A DNA stretch of 64,000 nt from NCBI GenBank assembly GCA_027704905.1, contig CM051006.1, positions 2,160,376 to 2,224,375 of the forward strand, written 5' to 3'. The DNA is from Muraenolepis orangiensis. Its lineage: Eukaryota; Chordata; Actinopteri; Gadiformes; Muraenolepididae. The notes beneath the pieces are model-generated. The model had not been told where the DNA came from. It saw only the letters and a list, made by a program, of their open reading frames with translations, and made no database searches. Every line of letters starts with the position of its first letter. The stretch's first letter is position 1. Below, in pieces: positions 51,630 through 62,543 of this stretch. Made by a program: the position numbers and the translations under genes.

Positions 51630-51777
51630 TGTACTGGGCTTCCATTGATCTGTCAGAGAACACCACACGCCTATTCTCCTGAGCACGGGTTTAATTTCAC
51701 ACACACACAAAAACACACACACACACATTCCTCAGATGAAGATAATGGCATTCACAGTCACACTCACAGGCATGTGG

Positions 51778-51887
<110 letters not shown>

Positions 51888-52014
51888 CTTTAGAAATGAT
51901 TGGCAGAGTTGGCATCAGTGAAAATAAAGCCACCCTTCCCTCCAAACACCCACTCGTGCCATGTGTCAGACTGCAGATCATTTCCTGCGTTCGTGCACTT
52001 GACGCAGTTTGTAT

Positions 52015-52027
52015 GTGTGTGTCTGTG

Positions 52028-52065
<38 letters not shown>

Positions 52066-52076
52066 TGTGTGTGTAG
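52015..52076. repeat. (TG)n microsatellite
   Basis: TG tract with TCTGTGCATG and TTTG interruptions. Confidence 0.95.
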
Positions 52077-52145
52077 CTTAGTGCACATACCTCCCAGACC
52101 TAAATAGTCTTAATTGCCAAATGGTTTCAGTGGTGAAATAATACA

Positions 52146-52660
52146 TAAGGAAGGAAGGAAGGAAGGAGACAAAGGAAGGATCAAGAGGTGGGAATAAGGA
52201 AGGAAGGAAGGAGACAAAGGAAGGATCTAGAGGAGGGAATAAGGAAGGAAGGAAGGAGACAAAGGAAGGATCTAGAGGTGGGAATAAGGAAGGAAGGAAG
52301 GAAGGAGACAATGGAAGGATCTAGAGGTGGGAATAAGGAAGGAAGGAAGGAGACAAAGCAAGGATCTAGAGGTGGGAATAAGGAAGGAAGGAAGGAGACA
52401 AAGGAAGGATCTAGAGGTGGGAATAAGGAAGGAAGGAAGGAGACAAAGGAAGGATCTAGAGGTGGGAATAAGGAAGGAAGGAAGGAGACAAAGGAAGGAT
52501 CTAGAGGTGGGAATAAGGAAGGAAGGAGACAAAGGAAGGATCTAGAAGTGGGAATATGGAAGGAAGGAAGGAGACAAAGGAAGGATCTAGAGGTGGGAAT
52601 AAGGAAGGAAGGAAGGAGACAAAGGAAGGATCTAGAGGTGGGAATAAGGAAGGAAGGATT
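52146..52660. repeat. ~45-bp minisatellite with nested (GGAA)n
   Basis: About eleven copies of GGAAGGAAGGAAGGAGACAA + AGGAAGGATCTAGAGGTGGGAATAA (given in two parts). The number of GGAA steps varies between copies, changing unit length by 4 bp. Confidence 0.95.
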
Positions 52661-52713
52661 ATAGGAGGTGAGATGCTCAATCGTTTTTACAAAGAAAAAT
52701 ATGGTTCTGTACC

Positions 52714-53730
52714 TGTATCTCTCTCTCCAACTACTGTATCTCTCTCTCCACTTACTGTATCTCTCTCTCCACCTACTGTATCTCTCTTATCTACTGTATC
52801 TCTCTCTCTCTCCACCTACTGTATCTCTCTTATCTACTGTATCTCTCTCTCATCAACTGTTTCTCTCTCTTATCTACTGTATCTCTCTCTCATCTACTGT
52901 ATCTCTCTCTCTCCACCTACTGTATCTCTCTCTCCACCAATTGTATATCTCTCTCTCTTATCTACTGTATCTCTCTCTTATCTACTGTATCTCTCTCTCC
53001 ACCTACTGTATCTCTCTCTTATCTACCTAATCTCTCTCTCCACCTACTGTATATCTCTCTACCTATTGTATCTCTCTCTCTTATCTACTGTATCTCTCTC
53101 TTATCTACTGTATCTCTCTCTTATATACTGTATCTCTCTCTTATATACTGTATCTCTCTCTCTTATCTACTGTATCTCTCTCTTATCTACTGTATCTCTC
53201 TTTCCACCTACTGTATCTCTCTCTTATCTACCTAATCTCTCTCTCCACCTACTATATATCTCTCTCCACCCATTATATCTCTCTCTCTTATCTACTGTAT
53301 CTCTCTCTTATCAACTGTATCTCTCTCTTATCTACTGTATCTCTCTGTCTCCACCTACTGTATCTCTCTCAACCCACTGTATCTCTCTCTTCTCTACTGT
53401 ATCTCTCTCTCATCAACTGTTTCTCTCTCTTATCTACTGTATCTCTCTCTCATCTACTGTATCTCTCTCTCTCTCCACCTACTGTATCTCTCTCTCCACC
53501 CACTGTATCTCTCTCTTCTGTACTGTATCTCTCTCTCATCAACTGTTTCTCTCTCTTATCTACTGTATCTCTCTCTCATCTACTGTATCTCTCTCTCTCC
53601 CCACCTACTGTATCTCTCTCTCCACCCACTGTATCTCTCTCTTCTCTACTGTATCTCTTTCTCATCAACTGTATCTCTCTCTTATCTACTGTTGTATCTC
53701 TCTCTCTCATTGACTGTATCCCTCTCTCTC
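52714..53730. repeat. ~19-22-bp CT-rich minisatellite (CTACTGTATCTCTCTCT)
   Basis: About 1 kb of units CTACTGTATCTCTCTCTTAT and CCACCTACTGTATCTCTCTC in irregular alternation. About 53390-53520 and 53520-53650 look like successive copies of a ~130-bp higher-order block. The 385-aa open frame through it is compositional. Confidence 0.92.
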
Positions 53731-53769
53731 CAGCTTTTTCCCCTCAGCTGTCATCTCCTTGAACTCTGT

Positions 53770-54178
53770 CCCTCGATGTCAACCCCCCTATCTCTACCTA
53801 TAGTTTACATATTTATTGTTAACATACCTGATAGCCCGTATACGTATGATAGCCATGTACATTTTTACATTTATACTGTACCTTTTGTACTTATATATTA
53901 ATCTTCAACTGTTGATATAACTGCATATCCCTGCTCACTACCTGCTGTATATACATTTATATAGATTTATCCTGTCGATATATTTCTCTCACTACCGGTT
54001 GAATAATTGTATACTTACCTGTGTATATATATACCTATAATTCTGAACATATCTTATATCTATTGTATAAGTTATTTTATGCCTATTTTATACTTATTAT
54101 AATTATTTTCACTGTACTGTACTTGTGCTGTGCAATGACAATGCATTTGAATCTAATCTAATCTAATCTAATCTAATT
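53770..54178 (+). mobile_element. 3' UTR and tail of a non-LTR retrotransposon (distinct family)
   Basis: AT-rich sequence ending TTGTGCTGTGCAATGACAAT, GCATTTGAATCTAATCTAAT and further TCTAA steps: a LINE 3' end with a pentamer (TCTAA)n tail. It differs from LINE-A, whose tail is CTTGA. No coding part remains; the 5' boundary is approximate. Confidence 0.6.
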
Positions 54179-54288
54179 CTCTTTTATAGACCAGCTGCCC
54201 ATTCTGGGGATTTGAGTCAAATGTTTTTGACTACCTTTGACTACTACTGAAAGTGTGCTAATTACTTCAAAGAAATGGAGCAACTTAA

Positions 54289-54661
54289 TTCCCGCCTGTG
54301 GTGCTGATTGGCTAATTGTTAGTCCTGCTCGTGGTGCTGATTGGCTAATAGTTATTCCTGCCTGTGGTGCTGATTGGCTAATTGTTAGTCCTGCCTGTGG
54401 TGCTGATTGGCTAATTGTTAGTCCTGCCTGTGGTGCTGATTGGCTAATAGTTAGTCCTGCTCATGGTGCTGATTGGCTAATTGTTAGTCCTGCTCGTGGT
54501 GCTGATTGGCTAATAGTTAGTCCTGCTCGTGGTGCTGATTGGCTAATTGTTAGTCCTGCCTGTGGTGCTGATTGGCTAATAGTTAGTCCTGCTCGTGGTG
54601 CTGATTGGCTAATAGTTATTCCTGCTCGTGGTGCTGATTGGCTAATTGTTAGTCCTGCCGG
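54289..54661. repeat. 33-bp minisatellite, 11 copies, each with a CCAAT-box-like core
   Basis: Units GTGGTGCTGATTGGCTAATT + GTTAGTCCTGCTC. Each unit contains CTGATTGGCTAA (complement TTAGCCAATCAG), the NF-Y/CCAAT motif in textbook form. All 11 units keep it, while AATT/AATA and CTGCTCGT/CTGCCTGT vary. Confidence 0.96.
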
Positions 54662-55269
54662 TTGACTGAGAAATCACTCACCCTAGCACACCAAACAGTC
54701 AGTCCCTCCTGCTAGCGGTGGCTAGGAGTACAAACTATAAACACAAGTTTGATATTGAACAACGGTGAGGAATGTTTTCAGTGCTATGAGCTGTGACCGT
54801 TTGAGGAAAAGGCACTAACATTAAACCGTGAAACACTAAAGATGAATGTCTTTAGTGTTACATGGCTACTCTGAATCTTGGTCATGCAACGCTTATCAGC
54901 AGGGCTGCAGGTTTTATAAAAGGATTGACATTCTACATCAAACCTGGTGGTGAAAAAGGGGCCCTTATAAAAAGGGTCCCTTTAAATATTAAATAAATAT
55001 ATATGTCTGCTGTGCTTTATCATGGCTTTGATTTTTGTTTTGTTCTCTGTGTTTCAGCAAAATCAGAGACCTCCACCACAGCGTTACAACGTGGAAATCA
55101 AAAGACCATGATTTTCTCCAACATGTTTTGCTACTTTTGACGTAAAGACTCACAGAAACACAAGAAACACAAGCAGCACGGAGCTCCTCAGTTCATAACA
55201 GCACAAAACACACCTTTGAAATACTGTTCTCGTCCACTTAAAGGGGAACTTCACCACATTTCAACTTAA
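54662..55269. other. No gene seen
   Basis: Unique-looking sequence of about 600 bp. Confidence 0.5.
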
Positions 55270-55878
55270 CCTCTATCTATCTATTAGAGATATAGTGTTA
55301 AAACAACCTTATCTCTATCTATCTATTAGAGATATAGTGTGAAAAACAACCTTATCTCTATTAATCTATTAGAGATATTATGTGGAAAAACAACCTTATC
55401 TTTATCTATCTATTAGAGATATAGTGTTAAAACAACCTTATCTCTATCTATCTATTAGAGATATAGTGTTAAAACAACCTTATCTCTATCTATCTATTAG
55501 AGATATAGTGATAAAACAACCTTATCTCTATCTATCTATTAGAGATATAGTGTTAAAACAACCTTATCTCTATCTATCTATTAGAGATATAGTGATAAAA
55601 CAACCTTATCTCTATCTATATATTAGAGATATAGTGTGAAAAAACAACCTTATCTCTATCTATTAGAGATATAGTGCTAAAACAACCTTATCGCTATTTA
55701 TCTATTAGAGATATAGTGTTAAAACAACCTTATCTCTATTTATCTATTAGAGATATAGTGTTAAAACAACCTTATCTCTATCTATCTATAAGATAAATCG
55801 TGTTAAAACAACCTTATCTCTATCTATCTATTAGAGATATAGTGTTAAAACAATCGTATCTCTATCTATATATTAGGG
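55270..55878. repeat. 42-bp minisatellite, left part (~14 copies)
   Basis: Units AACAACCTTATCTCTATCTA + TCTATTAGAGATATAGTGTTAA; each contains an inverted repeat TATCTCT/AGAGATA. The array is interrupted at about 55879 by a LINE 3' end and resumes at 56105. Confidence 0.94.
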
Positions 55879-56104
55879 ATATATGTATATATTCTGACAT
55901 ATTGCATTTTACATATTGCATTTTTATATATTTAACTTATACAGTTTTGTACTTTTTTACTTATTTTTATCCTATTCTGTTTTTTATAACTGCTGTCTGT
56001 CGTCGTGAATTGCACATACGCTTATCTACGCTTATTTTCACTCATTGCTTATACTCGTGTAAACTGTGAAGTGACAATAAACTTGACTTGACTTGAACTT
56101 GACT
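55879..56104 (+). mobile_element. LINE-A 3' end fragment inserted in the 42-bp array
   Basis: TATTGCATTTTACATATTGC, TTATAACTGCTGTCTGTCGT, TTGCACATA and CACTCATTGCTTATAC match the 3' UTR of LINE-A copy 1 (4795-4990). It ends GTGACAATAAACTTGACTTG with further CTTGA/CTTGAA units. It is severely 5'-truncated, and minisatellite units lie on both sides. Confidence 0.88.
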
Positions 56105-56275
56105 TGACTCTAGTGTTAAAATCTACCTTATCTCTATCTATATATTAGGGATATAGTGTTAAAATCAACCTTATCTCTATCTATATATTAGGGATATAGT
56201 GTTCAAATCGACCTTATCTCTATCTATATATTAGGGATATAGTGTTCAAATGGACCTTATCAGTTTCCATCTGCA
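56105..56275. repeat. 42-bp minisatellite, right part (diverged copies)
   Basis: Units AGTGTTAAAATCAACCTTAT + CTCTATCTATATATTAGGGATAT: the same repeat as 55270-55878, but all copies carry the AATC and TTAGGG variants, so the two flanks have evolved separately. Confidence 0.9.
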
Positions 56276-56689
56276 TTATGGATATAGTGTAAAATAGAGC
56301 TTTGTGGCTGATGCTCTCTGTGTCTCTCCGATCAGCTCAGCTCAGAGTCTAAATTGGTACCAAACTGCGTCATTTGAGGGAGTTATCTAGAGGAGGAGAT
56401 GATGGAGCAGGCAGCATGGAGGAGAGGTTGTTCATATGCTACCCACATTGAACTGATACAAAGATACCCTTTAAGGGTTGTGTCTTTAGCCCCATCTCTT
56501 AGTTGATTTACTGTCTGCTTCTCTTGGCACAATGCCATCTGTTATTGATACAGATATACATTTACATATGAAGATATGTTATGGATATAATTTATAGTGT
56601 TCTATGAGCAGCTTATGGATTGTGTGGCATGGGATGGCGATCCAATCTGCTAAACAAATGTGCTGTCACTTTGAAATGATCAGGATCAT

Positions 56690-56696
<7 letters not shown>
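56276..56696. other. No gene seen
   Basis: Unique-looking sequence. Confidence 0.5.

Positions 56697-56742
<46 letters not shown>
56697..56742. repeat. (TG)n microsatellite
   Basis: Perfect TG tract. Confidence 0.97.
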
Positions 56743-56743
<1 letters not shown>

Positions 56744-56814
56744 ATGTGTGCATGCATTTGTGTATTTTATGATTGTCTGTATGTGTATCATCTGTATATA
56801 TATATAATATATAT

Positions 56815-56892
56815 ATATACAGTATATATATAATATATAATGTAATCTAGTCTGATTAATACCCAGGAACCCTGGGTATTGTGTGTGTGTGT

Positions 56893-56934
<42 letters not shown>

Positions 56935-57074
56935 ATGTGTGTGTATGTGTGTGTGTGTGTGCGCATGTGTGTGTGTGTGTTTGCATCTGCATTTGTGTTT
57001 GTGCATCGTAGCCCAGCTATGAGATACAGTATATATACACAATCTAGTCTGATTAATACCCAGGAGCCCTGGGT

Positions 57075-57112
<38 letters not shown>
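56815..57112. repeat. Duplicated hairpin-plus-(TG)n module
   Basis: AATCTAGTCTGATTAATACC + CAGGAACCCTGGGTATTG followed by TG (56843-56990), and the same with CAGGAGCCCTGGGTATTG followed by TG (57042-57112). Each carries a 10-bp-arm hairpin AATACCCAGG/CCTGGGTATT abutting the TG tract. Confidence 0.9.
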
Positions 57113-57114
<2 letters not shown>

Positions 57115-57127
57115 GTACAATGTTGAG

Positions 57128-57150
57128 GTAACATACCACTGTGGTATGTT
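57128..57150. repeat. Inverted repeat, 10-bp arms
   Basis: AACATACCAC and GTGGTATGTT separated by one base; no function evident. Confidence 0.8.
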
Positions 57151-57344
57151 AAGATCCTTGAATGCAAAATCACATGAAGGACACAAGTTCACTCAATCTC
57201 CTTCTCTCCTTCCTGAACCAAGCTATCCTGCCCTCTCACCGGTGGTTTTCTTTAACAAGGAAGGAGTTTGTTGGTTATTGGAAAATGGACGACTGTTCTG
57301 AGCCTCACTTGTAAGTCACTTTGGATACAGACGTAAACAAGCAC

Positions 57345-57570
57345 ACATCTAAATCTGGAGGATTGAATACTCTTCAGTGAAATTAGTTTCTCTGCATTTA
57401 ACCCATCCTAGTATTAAGAGAAGCTGGCAGCAATTAGATTTACAGAGGAGCAGGGGAGGGGTTTTGTGCCTTGCTCAGGGGCACCTCAGCAGTGCCCAGG
57501 AGGGGACTTGAACCGGCGGCCTTTGGGATCCCAAGTCAGGTCCCAACCGACTGAACTATCCTGCCGCTGA
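57345..57570 (-). mobile_element. tRNA-derived SINE, minus strand, diverged
   Basis: On the minus strand: TCAGCGGCAGGATAGTTCAG (A-box region), GGTTCAAGTCC (B box; complement 57504-57514), then GGTGCCCCTGAGCAAGGCAC, TAGGATGGGTTAAATGCAGA and GAGTATTCAATCCTCC. It is the same SINE superfamily as 30836 and 45357 but an older or different subfamily. Confidence 0.85.
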
Positions 57571-57639
57571 CAACAAATGTCATGTTAACTGTATGAACTG
57601 TATTAGTTAACACAAGAACTACAAACAACATCATATGGA

Positions 57640-58475
57640 GTAATACATCTTCAATCGAAAATCTCAAAGGGGAGAGAAATGGGGGAGCAATTAGACGACC
57701 TCGACTTTGCGGATGACATTGCCCTTCTCTCTCACACACATATGCAAATGTAGGAGAAGACAGACAGACTCACACAAGCAGCAGAACAATTGGGACTTAC
57801 AACAAACACAACAAAGACACAGGCGATTGAAGATCCATTCAAGGAGCAGCAACCCCATCCTCATACACGGCGCCCCCTAGAGGAAGTGGAGGCATTCACA
57901 TACCTAGGAAGTGTGATGCACACCACAGGAGGGACAGACGTGGACATAAAGAGCAGGATCAACAAAGCCAGGATTATGTTTAACATCCTCAGGAAGATCT
58001 GGAGCTCCAAAACCATCTCAACTAACACCAAACTACGCATCTTCAACTCCAATGTGAAACAGGTGATGCTGTATGGATCAGACACATGGCCAACAACAAC
58101 ACAAACAACAACCAGACTGCAAACATTCATCAACAACTGCCTTTGGAGGATCCTGAACATCTGGTGGAGGGACAAAGTCAGGAATGTGGATCCCATTGAC
58201 CTACAGATCCTAAAAAGAAAGTGGAGCTGGATAGAACACACTCTCAGGAAATCAGCCAGCCAACAACACCCGACAAGCCCTAAAGTGGACCCCACAAGGG
58301 AGGAGAAACAGAGGTCGCCCCAAGAACAGTTGGAGGAGGGATGTCCAGGCAGAGATGTCTTTGAGTGGGGAAAACTGGGCATCTCACTCAACCGAGTAAG
58401 ATGGAAGACATTCGTCAATGGCCTATGCTCCCTGGAGGAGCCAAGGGCTTAACTAACTTAACTAATACATCTTAA
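57640..58475 (+). mobile_element. RTE-like LINE, 3' part
   Basis: 5'-truncated element carrying the last part of an RT protein and ending shortly after its stop with CTTAACTAACTTAACTAAT, a short tandem tail. RTE-clade elements have very short 3' UTRs, as seen here. Clade by protein resemblance only. Confidence 0.65.
57679..58452 (+). pseudogene. RTE-like reverse transcriptase C-terminal fragment
   Basis: Contains QLDDLDFADDIALLSHTHMQM with the catalytic FADD at 57706-57717, then an in-frame stop (TAG at about 57751), then 220 aa from 57790. The latter includes FTYLGSVMHTTGGTDVDIKS, KARIMFNILRKIWSSKTIS, KQVMLYGSDTW and LQTFINNCLWRILNIWWRDK, the thumb and C-terminal features of RTE-type LINE proteins. 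The upstream fingers and endonuclease are absent. A single stop in otherwise open sequence suggests a fairly young copy. Confidence 0.75.
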
Positions 58476-58793
58476 ATAACATAACTAAATATATATAAAT
58501 ATATATACAGTATGTACACATGATACGCGTACGAGTAGTAGAAACACAAGGTAACGCAGAATGTAACTGTCCACATTGCTAAGGTAAACCTAGCTGGGCT
58601 AGAAAACACTTGATAGAATGTTCAGGTCTATGAATGCGCACGACTCTGGGACATGAGTACCAGAAGCATGTAATATTAATATCCCCCAGACACACACTAC
58701 CTTATTTCATACTGCCCACCAGACTTCCACAACACACAAATACAGGAATACATAAATAATCTATCCATCAGTTTGTAGTCACTCATGTGGTTG

Positions 58794-58852
<59 letters not shown>

Positions 58853-59218
58853 CCTGTGTTTTATTACAAAAGGTTATCTCTAAGAACTTTGGTGATGTGT
58901 TTGTAAAGGTTACCTATCAGACATGCGGTGGTCGGTTGGTGTTGAATTAATTTCCCCAGAGGGAGAAGGGGGAACTTTTAGTTAGTAACTGCTAACTGTA
59001 AAGCAGTAAACAGTAGACATTGGATCTAAATATAACATATAGCATTATGGCAGCTATACCAGCACATCTAAGGGACTCAACATCACAAGGTCGCTATGTT
59101 CTGCCTCCCATTCAACCTGTGCTACCGAATTAATAACTAAGTAATTGGATTTATCATTTATTTGGTTCTCATAATTGTTTTAATTCAAAGACACACGTTC
59201 AAATTAGTCAACATTTAT

Positions 59219-59221
<3 letters not shown>
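58476..59221. other. No gene; TG tract at 58797-58850
   Basis: Unique-looking sequence with one perfect (TG)n microsatellite (58797-58850). Confidence 0.6.
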
Positions 59222-59302
<81 letters not shown>

Positions 59303-59326
59303 CTCTCTCTCTCGCTCTCTCTCTCT
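59222..59326. repeat. (CT)n microsatellite
   Basis: CT tract with two TCGC interruptions near its right end. Confidence 0.96.
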
Positions 59327-59370
59327 GTTCAGTGCATGGACGAGGTAGCTCCTGTATCTGCTGCTAGTGC

Positions 59371-59437
59371 TTCACACACACACAAACACACAAACACATA
59401 CACATGCACACACACACACACACACACACACACCACA

Positions 59438-59516
<79 letters not shown>
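59371..59516. repeat. (CA)n microsatellite, interrupted
   Basis: CA tract with AAACACATACACATG and three CACCACAC interruptions. Confidence 0.95.
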
Positions 59517-59518
<2 letters not shown>

Positions 59519-59693
59519 CAACATCTCCCTGTGAATTAAATATGAAGGTGGCTGAATAAAACATGTCATATTTGAGGATATGCCCTCTCATCCCCTCTGG
59601 GTCTGAATGGTGAATCAATTGAAACAAGGGTTGTCTTTCTATTGTGAATCTGAAACTCTTCTGGATCTCTTCCTGCAGGTCAGGGCTATATCT

Positions 59694-59696
<3 letters not shown>

Positions 59697-59745
<49 letters not shown>

Positions 59746-59746
59746 T
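59697..59746. repeat. (TA)n microsatellite
   Basis: TA tract with one TACATA interruption. Confidence 0.93.
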
Positions 59747-60902
59747 TGTGTATGTTTATGACGAGTACCACATGCTGTGATTTCTCCAAACGATGACCTA
59801 ATAGAAATTAGGTAGAAATAGAAAAATTGATGTTCTTCCAACTACTGTCTGTCTGCTGTCTCCATGGAGACGGGAGTTTCTGCTTCCCCAGAACGCTGAA
59901 TAATAAATCAGAGTTTGGGGGTTTTGGTGAGTTTTGAACACAACAGCGTTGACAAAGACACAACACACTTCTCTCCACCAGCCTCTTCACGATGAGAGGA
60001 GACTCTGACCTCTGAACTCACAGGAGAAAGTCAGCCAGGAGGCGGACGCAGCGGGTTGAAATAACCACCTGTTTGTGTCCACTTGGTGAACCACAATCAC
60101 CGTATATTCAACCAACTCATCTGAACGCCGATGGGTCGCGAATTTTTTACTTTGCAAAACTGCAGTATATGTGATAGATCATGTTACTTCCACCTGGCCA
60201 GGTAATTACCTCTCTGTTCAGAGCTCTGCCCATAAACTTTATTAGATGTTTGTCTTTCCCCAGACTCTCCTGGTTCACCAGAGACCCTCCAGATGAGATC
60301 AGAAACCATTAGACCAAAGATTATGAAATATAAGATGAGATACAAATGGATGACATTAGACAAGGAGACATACAATAGGATGAGGTGAGAGTAACTTACA
60401 TGTGATAAAATAATAATATAATTATTGATATAATATAATATATAATACGGACAGAAACTATTTTTGTTGGTTGCAATCACGAGGCTATGTCGCTTCATTG
60501 AATAGTTTCTTCACAGTTTTACTCTTCTTTAGAAGGTGTCATATATGTGTCTCCCTTTAAGGAACAGAGTCTACAGTTTGAGTTGTATGAAGTTTAATAA
60601 AGACAGTCAGTAGAAACCTCAAGAGTGATTATTCTACTACAGATGGTTTGACCAAAAACAGTCGCTTCAGTGTATAGGTCGCATTTACCAGCAGAACACT
60701 TAACTGCACCCGCGTAACTGGAGACATAACTGCACTGTTGTAAGTATGGATGCTCCGATCGATCGGTGGCTGATCATTATCTGCCAATATTAAAGCCAAA
60801 CCAATCGATCAGAGATGTTAAAAAGTGGCCGATCAGATGACGCAAAATACATGAGACTTTTCTGGGTGCGCGTAAAAAAAAATGCAATGTATCATCAATG
60901 TA
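59747..60902. other. No gene; possible dispersed-repeat fragment
   Basis: Unique-looking, apart from 60745-60845 (GGATGCTCCGATCGATCGGT ... AATCGATCAGAGATG ... GTGGCCGATCAGATGA), which resembles a palindromic GATCGATCGG-type fish repeat. Confidence 0.45.
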
Positions 60903-61012
60903 TCACCATAACAACCCCCCCCCCCCCCCTCCAGCCTACAATCACCATAACAACCCCACCCCCTCCCTCTAGCCTACAATCACCATAACAACCCTACCCC
61001 CCCTCCCTCCAA
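60903..61012. repeat. ~45-bp C-rich minisatellite, 3 copies
   Basis: Units AATCACCATAACAACCCC + (C)n + TCCCTCTAGCCTAC. C-run length varies from 4 to 15. Confidence 0.9.
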
Positions 61013-61445
61013 CTGACCTCAGTACCTGTCAGAGAACATGAGTCTCCAGCAGGAGGGGGAGAGCCACCCAGAGGGCGTTGAGAGGATCAGTGGCTGTCAG
61101 TCATGGGAGATCAAACCCAAGGAGGTCCTGAAGGGAGACCTCTATCTTCCAGGGAAAACATGAAGGTCCCATCTGGAGGGACAGTTGATTGGTGAGGGTA
61201 ACCATCGGTAACCACACTGCTCTTTCAGCTGACGGGGCGCGGGTCGGCCAGATGGGCTCGGCCTGCCCGGCTCCAAATCCACAAATCCATCTATAATATA
61301 TTCTCTTACATTTATTATTGCTTGTGCGTGCATGTGTGTGTATGTTTAAACCCCACTGACTGTGATAGCCACTCACAATTTCATTTCATTTGTTTGATGA
61401 ATTAGTTACAATAAAGGTCTTTGTTTTAAGATATACAGTATAAAC

Positions 61446-61478
<33 letters not shown>

Positions 61479-62543
61479 GTATATTTATATGGCTGTGATG
61501 TGAATGGAAGCAGTAACATTGCAGACTTAAGATTTTTTCACACCAATCACAGGACTCCACGCTGATGGTATCAGGAATCTAGCACTTTCTAGAAAGAATA
61601 GTATTCTAGAACATTCCTGGGGAAGATATGTGTTCTGTCAAATAGTTAGCGTAGTCAGAGTATTGTTCAGAAGGACAGCCTGGGCAATGGAAGTGTTCGG
61701 ACTTTCAGGCTGTCAACATGTTATGGGAATCCTGTGCCAACACAACCACTGTTGTTGTTCTGTACGTGTTCAAAAATATCTCTAAAGAACCAATCAGCAT
61801 GTTGTTTCGATTCTTGGCACAACACACGACTACGCCATCCTGTACCTCATCAAGTAAGACCTTGAAAACCTCTGAACAGACAGCACAGACTCACACTAAA
61901 TAAATAGCCAACAATACTTCTAAAGTACATGTCCATGCAGGCTGCACATGCACCAGTGAGTGGTAACCCCAGAAGAATATAGGGTATGTATTCATGAACA
62001 GTGTTACCCATAACCGTCAGTTCAAAGACCTTCTCACATCATGTTTAGGTTAGCAACATACAACCATGACATTTTGTGATTTCAACTAAATTTAAGTGGC
62101 CACATTGAAGCCAATTCCTGTCAGTGACAAGAAAAATATACAGTAGATTAAATATATATGTACATATTAGTAGGGGGGGGAGATAATCTTGAAAGTTAGA
62201 ATTTGACGATGCCCATTTGGGAAATGATTAACACTATTAATACAAGAAGTTTGACACAAAAACCAACTCTGTATCTTGAAATAAACCCCCCACCACTTGA
62301 AAATGAAAAAAATAACACAAAAATATGGCGTTTTCTGGCTTTTCCGCCATTTGTAGGCACTGACTAGTGTTTTTTTCTGATAATACTAGTGTGTATAAAT
62401 TAATTAAATTAAATTCACTTCATTCAGAATACTTTGTTAACAATAACATTTTAATTTCAACTTGAAAACATTCAGAAAACATAAATTTGTAATTATTATT
62501 GAGTCACAGTGGCATGGAAATGACTTAGAAAGATGCCAGCCTC
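61013..62543. other. No gene seen
   Basis: About 1.5 kb AT-rich unique-looking sequence with a short TA run (61450-61474). It lies immediately 3' of the minus-strand gene-like region, so its right end may be that region's 3' UTR. Confidence 0.5.

Noticed and set aside
52556..53713. 385-aa open frame
   Set aside because: It follows a ~20-bp CT-rich minisatellite that cannot form stops in that frame; no domain.
57790..58452. A host gene of 220 aa
   Set aside because: Immediately upstream, FADD and other RT sequence are in the same frame apart from one stop; it is the end of an RTE-like LINE.
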